A DNA stretch of 64,000 nt, taken from positions 104,039,501 to 104,103,500 of the forward strand of contig NC_092333.1 of the NCBI RefSeq assembly GCF_046630445.1, given 5' to 3'. The first letter of the stretch is position 1; each line of letters begins with the position of its first letter. Position numbers and translations under genes: made by a program. The notes under the pieces are model-generated. The model saw only the letters and a program-made list of their open reading frames with translations, was not told where the DNA came from and searched no databases. Shown in pieces: positions 10,969 through 24,409 of this stretch. This DNA is from Rutidosis leptorrhynchoides. Its lineage: Eukaryota > Streptophyta > Magnoliopsida > Asterales > Asteraceae.

Positions 10969-12477
10969 ATGCACCGAGCAAGACGTTCACCACCTTTTGT
11001 ACGTTCACCACCTGTAACTCGATCAAGACATCTAGCTAATATTGTCGCCGTTGATTTTTCTTTAGAATCGTCATCCAGTCGACCAAGTACTCCAATTCAA
11101 ATTTCCGATAATCCATTTTTTGAACCCGACCTCACAATTGAGAATCCGGAGAATATTCAGGGACAATTCATAGATCCTGAACCATTAATTTTTCCTCCGG
11201 AACCACCAATCATTCAAACAGAGATTGTTGAGGAACAAACCATTAAATCAGAATCCTCTAGTGATTCAGATTCAACAAATTCAATCATGGAGAATCTAGA
11301 ACCTTTAAGTATGGAAGACCGAATGAGAGCTAAACGCACTGGCCAAGGTCACGCAATTACTCATCCAGACATTAATGCGCCAGATTATAAAATCAAAGGA
11401 CAAATTCTACACATGGTAACTAATCAATGCCAATTTAGTGGTGCGCCGAAGGAAGATCCAAATGAACATCTTCGTACATTTAATAGGATCTGCACACTAT
11501 TTAAAATAAGAGAAGTTGAGGATGAACAGATATATCTCATGTTATTTCCCTGGACTTTAAAGGGAGAAGCCAAAGATTGGTTGGAATCGTTACCTGAAGG
11601 GGCGATTGATACATGGGATGTTTTAGTTGAAAAATTTCTTAAACAATTCTTTCCAGTATCTAAAGCCGTAAGACTTCAAGGAGAAATTGTTACGTTCATA
11701 CAGAAACCGAATGAAACTCTATATGAGGCATGGACCAGATTTGGAAAGTTATTAAGAGGATGTCCGCAACATGATTTAGACACCTGTCAAATAGTACAAA
11801 TATTCTACCAAGAATGCGACATCACTACAAGGAAAGACATCGATATAGCAGCTGGTGGTTCTATTATGAAGAAAACCGAAACTGATGCTTATAAAATTAT
11901 TGATAACACTGCTTCCCACACACATGTGTGGCACCAAGAAAAAGATATCGTTAGATCATCTAAAGCAGCTAGAGCCGATTCTAGCCATGACTTAAATTCC
12001 ATTTCCACAAAGATAGATGCTGTCGAGAGACGAATGGAAAAGATGACTAAAGATATACACTCAATACGAATTAGTTGTGAGCAGTGTGGAGGACCACATT
12101 TGACAAAAGATTGTCTTAGTATTGAGCTAACAATGGAACAAAGAGAGAATATTTCATACATAAACCAAAGGCCTGGAAATAATTATCAGAATAATTATCA
12201 ACCGCCAAAACCGATTTACAATCAAAACCAGAATTATAACCAAAATGTTCCATACAACAACCAACAAGGTCCTAGCAATCAACAAATATCCAATAATACT
12301 TACAACCAGCAAAGACCTAATTTTCAAAACAAACTACCACAAACCGATGATAAAAAGTCAAATTTAGAAGATATGATGACGAAGCTAGTTGAAACTCAAA
12401 CGCAGTTTTTCACATCTCAGAAACATACCAATGAACAAAATGCTCAAGCATTTAGAAATCAACAAGCTTCTATTTAA
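10969..12477 (+). pseudogene. E2 gag (Athila lineage)
   Basis: ATG at 10969. The N-terminus is basic and then acidic. The Retrotrans_gag core runs from about residue 140 to 330 (KGEAKDWLESLP, LVEKFLKQFFPVSKAVRLQG, DIDIAAGGSIMKKT). A zinc-knuckle-like CEQCGGPHLTKDC (near 12084-12120) follows, then an Asn/Gln-rich tail (YNQNQNYNQNVPYNNQQ). The protein builds the particle and binds RNA. An in-frame TAA at 12475-12477 ends it, but the following frame is open and coding, so gag and pol were one polyprotein and this stop is a mutation. The codon before loss was probably CAA. Confidence 0.9.
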
Positions 12478-15016
12478 AATTTGGAACAAGAAGTAAGTAA
12501 CCTAGCAAGGTTAATAGGTGAAAGAAAACCGGGAAGTTTACCTAGTGATACAAATGCTAACTCCCGGAATGAAACAGCTAAAGCCATTACCACAAGAAGT
12601 GGCATTACACTTAAACTACCTGAAATACCTGTAACTTCTGATGAAGCTATTCCTACTCTACAAGAACCACAACCTGAACAAGATAAGGAAAAAGAACCGG
12701 TAGTTGAAAAGGTTAATGAAGATAACACAGTTAAGGCTAAACCTTATGTTAAACCATACCAACCACCACTTCCTTACCCGAGTAAAATGAAAAAAGAGAA
12801 ACTTGAAGCCGAGCAATCCAAATTCTTGGATATGTTTAAACAGATAAATATAAATCTTCCTTTCATTGATGTGATTTCAGGAATGCCTAGATATGCTAAA
12901 TTCTTGAAAGATCTGATCACAAATAGAAAGAAAATGGAAGAACTCTCGGCTGTTACTATGAATGCTAATTGTTCAGCAGTGCTGTTGAATAAGATACCAG
13001 AAAAACTATCCGATCCAGGAAGTTTCACAATTCCATATTTTCTGGGTAGTCTTAGTTCAATAGAAGCATTGGCAGACTTAGGTGCTACTATAAATCTAAT
13101 GCCGTATTCACTATACGCTAAACTAGACCTTGGAGAATTGAAACCAACAAGAATAAGCATACAACTAGCCGATAGATCAATAAAATATCCTAGAGGGATA
13201 ATGGATAACATGCTAGTTAAAGTTGGTACTTTAGTATTTCCAGTAGATTTTGTTGTTCTGGACATGGAAGAAGATTCTCAAGTTCCTCTCATATTAGGAA
13301 GACCATTCTTAAACACGGCTAAAGCAATGATAGACGTGTTTGGTAAGAAACTGACCCTAAGTATAGAGGACGAGAGTGTTACCTTTTCAGTTGATAGAGC
13401 AATGCAACAACCGCAATCTGCAGATGATACATGTTATTATATTCAAACTATAGAATCACACGCAGAATTGTTAGAAGAATTTCCAGAATTACAAGGAACA
13501 GGAGAATGTTCTTTAGGAGAAGGTACTGAACCAATTGATGAAACTGAAATGTTAGCTACACTAATGGCTAATGGATATGAACCAACAACAGAAGAAATTC
13601 AAATGTTAAAAGAAGAAGACATATATCGATATAAATCATGGATAGAAGAACCTCCGAAATTAGAGTTAAAGCCACTTCCAAATCATTTGAAATATGTTTA
13701 TTTACATGGTGAATCTGAATTACCTGTAATAATATCGTCTTCTCTTACTGAAAATGAAAAATCTCAACTCATTTCTGTGTTAAAAGCTCATAAACCAGCC
13801 ATTGCATGGAAAATTCATGATATTAAAGGAATAAGTCCTTCGTATTGCACACATAAAATCCTTATGGAAGAAGGTCATAAAACGTATGTGCAACGCCAAC
13901 GAAGACTAAATCCTAATATGCAAGATGTTGTTAAAAAAGAAATTATTAAACTGCTTGATGCAGGTTTAATGTATCCAATTTCTGATAGTCCATGGGTAAG
14001 CCCAGTTCAATGCGTACCTAAGAAGGGTGGCATGACTGTCATTACAAATGAAAAAAATGAGCTTATTCCTACTAGGACTGTAACAGGATGGCGTGTTTGT
14101 ATTGATTATAGAAAATTAAATGACGCCACCAGAAAATATCACTTTCCCTTACCTTTAATTGATCAAATGTTTGAAAGGTTAGCCGAAAACAGTTACTATT
14201 GTTTTCTAGATGGTTTTTCCGGATATTTTAAAATTCCAATAGCACCCGAGTACCGAGAGAAAACCACGTTCATGTGCCCTTATGGTACTTTTGCTTACAA
14301 ACGCATGCCATTTGGACTTTGCAACGCCCCTGCAACCTTTCAAAGGTGCATGATGGCGATTTTTCACGACATGATAGAAGAATGAATGGAAGTTTTCATG
14401 GATGACTTTTCAGTCTTCGGTGATACTTTTGAAACATGTCTAGCTAATCTTGAACGAATGCTGATTAGATGCGAACAATCAAATCTAGTACTTAATTGGG
14501 AGAAATGCCATTTCATGGTTAAAGAAGGCATCGTTCTGGGTCATAAAATCTCAAAGGAAGGAATTGAAATGGATAGAGCTAAAGTAGATGTAATTGCTAA
14601 ACTTCCACATCCCACCAATGTTAGAGGAGTTAGGAGTTTTCTAGGGCATGCCGGTTTTTACCGACGTTTCATAAAAGATTTTTCTAAAATTGCCACTCCT
14701 ATGAATAAACTCCTAGAAAAGGATGCTCCATTCATCTTTTCAGATGAATGTATCAAATCTTTTAATATTCTTAAAGAGAAACTCACTAATGCGCCGATCA
14801 TGATAACTCCAAATTGGAATTTACCGTTTGAACTAATGTGCGATGCAAGTGATTTTGCAATGGGAGCCGTGTTAGGACAAAGGATTGAAAAACGATTTCA
14901 ACCTATATATTATGCTAGTAAGACGTTACAAGGAGCACAAACAAATTACGCAACTACTGAAAAAGAACTCCTTGCTATTGTCTTTACTTTTGATAAATTT
15001 CGTTCATATCTCGTTC
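12478..15016 (+). pseudogene. E2 pol part 1: protease, reverse transcriptase, start of RNase H
   Basis: In frame with gag. The protease has ADLGATINLMP (about 13070-13105), where DLGA takes the place of DSGA as is normal for Athila. The RT fingers and palm are at 13960-14410: PWVSPVQCVPKKGG, GWRVCIDYRKLN, the conserved LDGFSGYFKIPIAPE, and the catalytic FMDD at 14395-14406. RNase H begins near 14840 (LMCDASDFAMGAVLGQ). An in-frame TGA at 14383-14385 lies just before the FMDD box. E3 interrupts RNase H at 15017, within its TSD CGTTC (15012-15016). Confidence 0.92.
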
Positions 15017-15920
15017 TGAAAGGACCGGTCCTAATCCTCCCGGACGAAGTCTTCAACAGTTGGTCCCATTGCGATGATCGACTCCAAATAATATCTTTAA
15101 CATGAGCAAATACACAGCGGAAGACTTAATTCATACCTGAGAATAACATGTTTTAAAAAGTCAACATAAAGTTGGTGAGATATATAGGTTTGATGCTAGC
15201 AGCGTTATAACTATGGACCACAAGATTTCATGTATAAAAAATATAATACACTCGCAAGTGTATGAAAAGCATTCTAAGTAGTGGGCACCCGGTAACTAGC
15301 CTTAACAAGAGTGTGTACCCCTGAGTTATAATAATATGTGCACCGAATCAAGTGCGTTCCGTTAACCTCGTAGTACTAAACACCCGTTCTTCTAGTTTAG
15401 TAGTGACTAGAACAACATCTGGGTGGGGGTGTAAAACCCGATAGATCTATCTTTAGGATTCGCGCCTACCAGTTCATAAACCAATAGTTAAAGTTACCAA
15501 GCTAGGGGATTTTTGATTCAAACCCATGTAGAACGTAATTTTAGTCACTTGTGTCCATAACGTAAATCATTTATAAAAACAGCGCATGTATTCTCAGCCC
15601 AAAATATTTAAAGTTTAAAAAGGGACTATATACTCACCTAATGTATTTTGTAGTAAAAATACATATAACATCATTGATTAAGTATAAGGTTGGCCTCGGA
15701 TTCACGAACCTATATTATGCATATATATATTAACACACATAAAGAACATGTAATAATTATCAAACTAGTTTATATATATATATATATATATATTATTTAT
15801 TTAAGTTAGTAATTTATTTGTTATTTTAAAGTTTATATATATTTACTTTGTATATTAATATTTGTACCTATAATTATACATATATTGTAAATCTTTAATT
15901 TGCTATATAAAGTAATACTA

Positions 15921-15986
<66 letters not shown>

Positions 15987-16135
15987 TAATATTAATAATA
16001 ATAATTATAATAATAATAATATCTATAATGATAATGACAATAATAAAACCATTTTTTATTGATAATAATAATAATAATAAAAATAATAACAATAATAATA
16101 ATAATAGTAGTAATGATAGTGTTAATAATTACAAT

Positions 16136-16182
<47 letters not shown>

Positions 16183-16255
16183 TAATAAAAATAATAATGA
16201 TAATATACATAAAAAAAAGAGATCTACCTTTAAATGTTTAAAAAGAATTAAACTG

Positions 16256-16322
16256 TCAAGGCAGGGATTCGAACCCGCGACCCTTCGGTACCCGACACCC
16301 AAACTAACCATCTGATCCGACT
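16256..16322 (-). other. tRNA-like segment with A and B boxes inside the E3 LTR
   Basis: The minus strand has an A-box-like GATCAGATGGTTAG (16304-16317) and a perfect B box GGTTCGAATCC (16265-16275), followed about 35-40 nt later by a T-run that could end Pol III transcription. The acceptor and T stems pair poorly, so it is not a working tRNA. A SINE head or tRNA relic is more likely. The other LTR has the same segment at 22693-22759. Confidence 0.55.
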
Positions 16323-17471
16323 TGCATATTCAATTTTAGTTCATGTATTAAATCCTTTAACCCGTTTTAATGTGGCCCTTCTTCTTCATCAAGTTTTTCA
16401 TGTCGACAGGAAATTCGTAACTTGGTAACAAGCTACTAATCGTTTGCTTTAGTACTTATAAACGATTCAGACACGATTTATTTGTGGTGTTTAACAGAAA
16501 ACAGAAAAAAAAATATAGAAATAGAAAAAATTCGCTGTTCGTATCACTTAATAACTCCTATACTGATTTTGAGATTAAAGATGTTTTAGACTTCGATTAT
16601 AACACGAAAATGGTTCAAAATCGTTCATGTAAACTTCCTGGATATTTATTTTAACTTGAAACCCAAAAACGTACTCGAATTTTAGTGAAGAACAAGCAGT
16701 TGACTTTTGAAATTAAAATTTGACTTCGAAAATTCGATCTCGATAGAATGATTTGAACTATGAAACTTTGCAGATAGTTTTAGAAGAAGTATTCAAACAC
16801 GATTGCATTTATAGATTTTAAAATCTGTTGAAAATTCGAAAATTCCATAAAATATACATGTAACAGGGAACGGACTTGAGTTCATCAATTTTCCAGTATT
16901 AGATTTCAATTAGCAACTAATTGTAAAAGTTGTTTGTGATTAATAAGAGTAGTAATTGACTGAATGAATCCTTAACACATGAATTCGTCGAGTTATATAT
17001 ATAATTCCCGTAGACAGTCGAAATAAAGCATCAGAGTAAAACAAACAAAAAAATTTGGAAACTGATATCGATTGCCAGCTAATGTTTTTGGATATATCTG
17101 TGTTAAAAATCCGTTTTATAGACAAGAGAATATTTTGGATTGTGATATTTAACCAAACGTAATTATTTGTAATATTATTTGCATATACACGTATTATTAT
17201 TATTTATTATTATATATATATATTTTTTTAAAAAAAATCTATCTTGTATATATATTTATATTTGTATGTATTTATATCAGATTTGCATCTGCATCAATAA
17301 ATAATACTATGTATATATATATTAGAAACATAATAAATTTATAACATAGACATTAGTATTTACTATTAATTTTATTAACTAAAATGAAACTAACAATAAT
17401 AATAATAATAACAACCATTATATTAATAATATCAACAATATTAATAATACATGTATATATCAAATTGGATG

Positions 17472-17472
<1 letters not shown>

Positions 17473-17562
<90 letters not shown>
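17473..17562. repeat. (TA)n microsatellite in the E3 3' LTR
   Basis: About 90 bp of TA, compared with about 44 bp in the other LTR (23912-23955). Confidence 0.95.
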
Positions 17563-17563
<1 letters not shown>

Positions 17564-18011
17564 CAATATGATATTATTATTAATAATTTTACTATAAAAG
17601 TAATAACATTATCAATATATTATCATGCGATTAACTTTAACACTAAATATTATTAATCATATAACATTTATACTCCTTTTATATATATACTCATTTACAT
17701 ATCATAATAACTATTTATTTATACATCTATATAATCACTTCATTAACCTGCATATTATTTTTCATAATTAATCCTAATGATTAAATTGTATTTTGTTAAT
17801 TCATTATCTATACTTATTTTTATATTTATATATATTTACATACATGTTATACACAATTGTTCGTAAATCGTCAGGCGTGGTCAAAGGGTAATTGATTATC
17901 CAAATATAGATTTCAAACTTTCTAGAGTCAACACTAGGGTTTTTGCTTATCGTGTCAGAGACATATAGAGATTAGGGTTTAAATTTGGTCGGAAATTTCC
18001 GGGTCGTTACA

Positions 18012-18048
18012 GTACCCACCCGTTAAAGAAATTTCGTCCCCGAAATTT
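18012..18048 (-). promoter_or_regulatory. Polypurine tract region of E3
   Basis: The minus strand contains AAATTTCGGGGACGAAATTT then TTTAACGGGTGGGTAC against the LTR, the usual chromovirus layout, as in E4. Confidence 0.85.
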
Positions 18049-21000
18049 GGTAGAGGTTGTCATAAATAACAATAGGAATGTTTTCATGACGAATATGAGA
18101 TAATAACGGAGTTTTATCATTATTGATAGATATAGATAAAACATTTCGATCATGTGAAGCGTACGAGTGAAGCTATCACAAAAGAGTGAAATGAGTAATA
18201 TGGTATCGTTTTAACTGATGACGTGGTTATGATTGATTTCTGAAATTTACGAGATTTAAAGAAAATCTTTCGTAATAAGATTTGGTTCTTCGGCGATTTA
18301 GGAAACATGATCTCCTTTGATTTAATGCGGTAAATCATTTGTGATTTATACTTCAATTTCTATTTTGGAGCTTTGTCCCTTCGTTTCTTCTTCCCGTCCT
18401 TGGGTCAAGCGAGCAATGATCCGGAATTCGTAGGTATGAAATTTGGAATGAGCATAGCTAATGTTCTAAGAAAGAAATGGTAATGGAACGATTTTTATTG
18501 TCAAATTACCAGAGTATCCTGGAAAAGACCGAATCATCAAGAACTATTTTCCTGACATGTTTAGAGATTAGATAGAATGTTAGAGCCGTGTAACATGGCA
18601 CATGATGATGGTACTGTGAATCATCACATTCCATTAGAAACTTAACATGACTTACTGTAATATAATGAAGTTGATCAAGTTTCATTATATTATACTAATT
18701 CATGCATCAGTTCCTAACACTACTTCAAAACATTCATATTTTAAATTCGAAGGTTTCAGAATTTAGAAACTAACACAGTTTCTTTTATGATGTGATACAG
18801 ATAGCGCGAGAAGATAGATGATTTCCGATAAGAATAGTTATAAAAATATCTTCAGAAACATTGAGGATATTTATAATGAAAGATATGATAATATCTTGGA
18901 ACTTCTAATGCTGGAGGATGATGATGAAGAATAGTGCCAGCAAAGGTTTTAGAGTAAGGAGTAGGGTATGTACTAAGGATTTCAGCAGGCACCGAATCTT
19001 TTAAATTCTTTGAAGTCAAACTTATTCTTTGTGATTTGTCCATGGCTTACTTCATAGTTTCGCATAATCCGCTTTTTGGTACTAAATTTTCTATTGAGTG
19101 TTTCCAATACTCCGTTCTTTATTATCAACTTTTGGCTATTAAGACCATCTACAACATGCTGCTTCGTCAGCATCCTCAAAGTTAACGGATCTGAGTCATC
19201 GGTTATTAAACTGAGGTGGTTTCAGGAGAATTGTGTTTTTAGATGGTTAAGCGCTGATGATGGAATATAAAAGATTCTCCGGTAACGACAGCGAAAGAAT
19301 AACGTGTATATATATATCGAAACTAACCTTTCTGAGAAGTCGAAGTTAACTTGCTGGAGCTGTGACAAAATTGGCTAATTTGGAAAGGGATTGCAAAATT
19401 ATTTTGGGTAATAATAACACTAAAGAAATTAACACTGCTGCGTGTTAAACGTTGACTTAGTCTCCGAGAGTCTTACAGGAGCATAAGTCTTTTCTTCCGT
19501 AGATGAAACGCGGTTGGTTCATCCTCTCGATTGAGGGGTTTTCAAGAATCATGAAAGATTTGAACACGCATTGTAATTGTCGAGATACAAATGAGGTTTA
19601 AGATGAAATCAAGTGGCAAGCTTGAAGAATTATTTAGTTTCATATGTTATAATCAATATTTTAATTTATTTCATTTTAATTGTCCAAAGTTAGCAGTCTA
19701 ATAGTCCGATGGTTCAATGATTTAATATATAATATTCGAATTAAATAATACGTATCGTGACCCGTGTACCGGTCTCGGTGTCGATCACAACTCAAAGTAT
19801 ATATATATTTTGGAATCAACTCTGACCCTGTATAGCCAACTCCCACCTTCACATATAGAGTGTCTATGGTTGTTCCGAAATATATATATAGATGGGTCGA
19901 TATGATATGTCGAAACCTTGCATACGTGTCCCGTTATTTAAAGTGCGTAAAAGTAAATAACAGAAATTAAATGACGATAAATAAAATTGCGAGAATGTAA
20001 ATTGCGATAAATTAAATGTTAATCAGTTAGCTGGGAACAGTTAGCCGGAACAGTTAGCGTGAAATCCTATCAAAATTCCAATTAATTAATTCGTTTGTTT
20101 CTAACATTTTTTATTTTTGGTCCAATGTTTTCTTCGTTATGCCACTTGTTGGATTCTGATAGGTCAAAATCCAAATATGAAATTTGAATAGAAATGGTTA
20201 TTCTGTGGTGAACGGATACGTATATCAGTAGTTGTAAGTAGGATAGTAAATGATCGTTGAATCAGATTCGAAGAATGTACAGTGTAACTTATTAATGTGA
20301 ATTCTAAATATTCCTCGGGTACTACCCACCCGTTAAAATATTTTTATCATTAACAGTTTGTACAAAAGAATTTTTAATTACAATCTTTACGAAAATATAC
20401 TTGCATATATATTTTCATTGGATGTAATCATGGATTTAATGAGTCAAAAACTCATCTGATTTACCGTTAATACTAGATTACATAATCTCTAAAACTTTAG
20501 AAATTACATATTCACCACGTCGAACGAGGAAAAATGAGATAGAATGATACGTAAAGCGAAGATAGCCGATGTAAATCGATGTGTAGAACGAAGTTCATAC
20601 TTGAAGTACAGATGGTGATATTGAGGCGTGTAATGTTGATATTCGAGGTACAGATTGTGATATTGAGAGTTACGGCGCGGTTATGGTTTAGAGATGATAA
20701 GGGTACTGTCGACGTCGATAATGGTGATACTGATTATGCTGCTGGTGCTGCTGCTGGTATTCGTAACCTTCGCACCAGGTTCTCCAAAGTCGTCACACGA
20801 GCGCGTAGTTCGTTAACTTCTTCTAGTACTACGGAATGATTGACGGTTGAAGCGAGTGAATGAATAAGATTCGAACTATGGGATAGTATGTAATCGTGAT
20901 GGGATACTCGAAAAAAGGGGAGAGAAAATGGTTTCTCGAACAGGTTCGCCAGTAAGCGCTTCAGGTTGAAAAGGGCAATTTGGTGGATGAAAGAGATCTT

Positions 21001-21355
21001 CGACGTGAAATGATTTTCGGATATCGGATGATATTCTGGCTGTATAGAATATCTATAATACCAAAGGTTTCGTAAACTACAGAGGAATTTACGGCATATG
21101 ACAGGCTATTCTACAGTAACAGATACGCTAAGATATGAGTTTCGTCTATACACTATCGATGCACTAAATGCAGTAAGACGTGTCTAGACTTATGAATGAT
21201 AAGCAGGAAATTCCCTAGGGATGATAAGCAGATGATTTCCGACTAGAATGATAAGCAAAACTTTTGACAGGCAGACACGGTCAAAGTCCAGACTCACTAA
21301 TGTATCCTAACAACTACTAGTCAGACACACTAATGCAAAGCCTGGTTCACTAAGA
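18049..21355 (-). other. E3 internal region without gag-pol
   Basis: Non-coding apart from one ATG-less open frame (20734-21105). The leader just after the primer site resembles that of E4 (28450-28545). At 20316-20339 the minus strand repeats the purine-tract core (TTTTAACGGGTGGGTA). At about 19760-19950 (minus sense) there is a segment resembling part of the E4-family LTR (27180-27370). No protease, RT or integrase motif is visible on either strand. Confidence 0.7.
20734..21105 (-). pseudogene. Open frame in E3 with a leucine-zipper-like end
   Basis: 123 codons between stops without an ATG. The last part, LEEVNELRARVTTLENLVRR, has leucine/valine heptads, followed by RIPAAAPAA and a stop. 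It may be what is left of an ORF 5' of gag in the autonomous relative. I do not recognise the protein. Confidence 0.35.
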
Positions 21356-21372
21356 CCAACGCTCTGATACCA
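21356..21372 (-). promoter_or_regulatory. Primer-binding site of E3 (initiator Met tRNA)
   Basis: The minus strand reads TGGTATCAGAGCGTTGG, two bases from the 5' LTR. Confidence 0.9.
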
Positions 21373-21374
21373 AC

Positions 21375-22122
21375 TGAAAGGACCGGTCCTAATCCTCCCG
21401 GACGAAGTCTTCAACAGTTGGTCCCATTGCGATGATCGACTCCAAATAATATCTTTAACATGAGCAAATACACAGCGGAAGACTTAATTCATACCTGAGA
21501 ATAACATGTTTTAAAAAGTCAACATAAAGTTGGTGAGATATATAGGTTTGATGCTAGCAGCGTTATACTATGGACCACAAGATTTCATGTATAAAAAATA
21601 TAATACACTCGCAAGTGTATGAAAAGCATTCTAAGTAGTGGGCACCCGGTAACTAGCCTTAACAAGAGTGTGTACCCCTGAGTTATAATAATATGTGCAC
21701 CGAATCAAGTGCGTTCCGTTAACCTCGAAGTACTAAACACCCGTTCTTCTAGTTTAGTAGTGACTAGAACAACATCTGGGTGGGGGTGTAAAACCCGATA
21801 GATCTATCTTTAGGATTCGCGCCTACCAGTTCATAAACCAATAGTTAAAGTTACCAAGCTAGGGGATTTTTGATTCAAACCCATGTAGAACGTAATTTTA
21901 GTCACTTGTGTCCATAACGTAAATCATTTATAAAAACAGCGCATGTATTCTCAGCCCAAAATATTTAAAGTTTAAAAAGGGACTATATACTCACCTAATG
22001 TATTTTGTAGTAAAAATACATATAACATCATTGATTAAGTATAAGGTTGGCCTCAGATTCACGAACCTATATTATGCATATATATATTAACACACATAAA
22101 GAACATGTAATAATTATCAAAC

Positions 22123-22202
<80 letters not shown>

Positions 22203-22325
22203 TATTTAAGTTAGTAATTTATTTGTTATTTTAAAGTTTATATATATTTACTTTGTATATTAATATTTGTACCTATAATTATACATATATTGTAAATCTT
22301 TAATTTGCTATATAAAGTAATACTA

Positions 22326-22376
<51 letters not shown>

Positions 22377-22522
22377 TAATATTAATAATAATAATTATTA
22401 TAATAATAATATCTATAATGATAATGACAATAATAAAACCATTTTTTATTGATAATAATAATAATAATAAAAATAATAACAATAATAATAATAATAGTAG
22501 TAATGATAGTGTTAATAATTAC

Positions 22523-22617
<95 letters not shown>

Positions 22618-23910
22618 TAATAAAAATAATAATGATAATATACATAAAAAAAAAAGAGATCTACCTTTAAATGTTTAAAAAGAATTAAACTGTCAAGGCA
22701 GGGATTCGAACCCGCGACCCTTCGGTACCCGACACCCAAACTAACCATCTGATCCGACTTGCATATTCAATTTTAGTTCATGTATTAAATCCTTTAACCC
22801 GTTTTAATGTGGCCCTTCTTCTTCATCAAGTTTTTCATGTCGACAGGAAATTCGTAACTTGGTAACAAGCTACTAATCGTTTGCTTTAGTACTTATAAAC
22901 GATTCAGACACGATTTATTTGTGGTGTTTAACAGAAAACAGAAAAAAAAAATATAGAAATAGAAAAAATTCGCTGTTCGTATCACTTAATAACTCCTATA
23001 CTGATTTTGAGATTAAAGATGTTTTAGACTTCGATTATAACACGAAAATGGTTCAAAATCGTTCATGTAAACTTCCTGGATATTTATTTTAACTTGAAAC
23101 CCAAAAATGTACTCGAATTTTAGTGAAGAACAAGCAGTTGACTTTTGAAATTAAAATTTGACTTCGAAAATTCGATCTCGATAGAATGATTTGAACTATG
23201 AAACTTTGCAGATAGTTTTAGAAGAAGTATTCAAACACGATTGCATTTATAGATTTTAAAATCTGTTGAAAATTCGAAAATTCCATAAAATATACATGTA
23301 ACAGGGAACGGACTTGAGTTCATCAATTTTCCAGTATTAGATTTCAATTAGCAACTAATTGTAAAAGTTGTTTGTGATTAATAAGAGTAGTAATTGACTG
23401 AATGAATCCTTAACACATGAATTCGTCGAGTTATATATATAATTCCCGTAGACAGTCGAAATAAAGCATCAGAGTAAAACAAACAAAAAAATTTGGAAAC
23501 TGATATCGATTGCCAGCTAATGTTTTTGGATATATCTGTGTTAAAAATCCGTTTTATAGACAAGAGAATATTTTGGATTGTGATATTTAACCAAACGTAA
23601 TTATTTGTAATATTATTTGCATATACACGTATTATTATTATTTATTATTATATATATATATTTTTTTTTTAAAAAATCTATCTTGTATATATATTTATAT
23701 TTGTATGTATTTATATCAGATTTGCATCTGCATCAATAAATAATACTATGTATATATATATTAGAAACATAATAAATTTATAACATAGACATTAGTATTT
23801 ACTATTAATTTTATTAACTAGAATGAAACTAACAATAATAATAATAATAACAACCATTATATTAATAATATCAACAATATTAATAATACATGTATATATC
23901 AAATTGGATG

Positions 23911-23956
<46 letters not shown>

Positions 23957-24404
23957 CAATATGATATTATTATTAATAATTTTACTATAAAAGTAATAAC
24001 ATTATCAATATATTATCATGCGATTAACTTTAACACTAAATATTATTAATCATATAACATTTATACTCCTTTTATATATATACTCATTTACATATCATAA
24101 TAACTATTTATTTATACATCTATATAATCACTTCATTAACCTGCATATTATTTTTCATAATTAATCCTAATGATTAAATTGTATTTTGTTAATTCATTAT
24201 CTATACTTATTTTTATATTTATATATATTTACATACATGTTATACACAATTGTTCGTAAATCGTCAGGCGTGGTCAAAGGGTAATTGATTATCCAAATAT
24301 AGATTTCAAACTTTCTAGAGTCAACACTAGGGTTTTTGCTTATCGTGTCAGAGACATATAGAGATTAGGGTTTAAATTTGGTCGGAAATTTCCGGGTCGT
24401 TACA
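21375..24404 (-). repeat. 5' LTR of E3
   Basis: 3030 bp, almost identical to the other LTR. The clearest differences are microsatellite lengths: (TA)n at 22127-22198 and 23912-23955, (AAT)n at 22326-22373 and 22523-22613. Confidence 0.93.
22523..22613. repeat. (AAT)n microsatellite in the E3 5' LTR
   Basis: About 90 bp; the matching run in the 3' LTR (16140-16178) is under half as long. Polyasparagine and polyisoleucine ORFs over it are artefacts. Confidence 0.95.
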
Positions 24405-24409
24405 CGTTC

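Larger units (their letters stand above)
15017..18011 (-). repeat. 3' LTR of E3
   Basis: 2995 bp. Holds (AAT)n runs (15919-15984, 16140-16178), a long (TA)n (17473-17562) and the tRNA-like segment at 16256-16322. Confidence 0.93.
15017..24404 (-). mobile_element. E3: non-autonomous chromovirus-type LTR retrotransposon
   Basis: LTRs 15017-18011 and 21375-24404, TSD CGTTC at 15012-15016 and 24405-24409. On the minus strand the LTR begins TGTAACGACCCGG and ends GGACCGGTCCTTTCA, the pattern of the Tekay/Del-like chromoviruses. Primer site (Met tRNA) and purine tract fix the minus orientation. The 3.36-kb internal region holds no gag-pol. The LTRs differ by only about five substitutions outside microsatellites by eye, so the insertion is young and must have used a partner's enzymes. 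Confidence 0.93.

Noticed and set aside
12475..12477. The TAA between gag and protease in E2 as a programmed readthrough signal
   Set aside because: The frame is continuous, Athila elements normally have one gag-pol frame, and a CAA-to-TAA change is simpler. No conserved readthrough context is apparent.
15895..16315. Long polyisoleucine, polyasparagine and polytyrosine ORFs on both strands (also 22300-22748)
   Set aside because: They are translations of AAT/TAT microsatellites inside the E3 LTRs, open in all frames because the repeat has no stops.
16256..16322. A functional tRNA gene
   Set aside because: Only the A- and B-box parts look right; the T stem has mismatches in its outer pairs and no proper acceptor stem or anticodon arm can be drawn.
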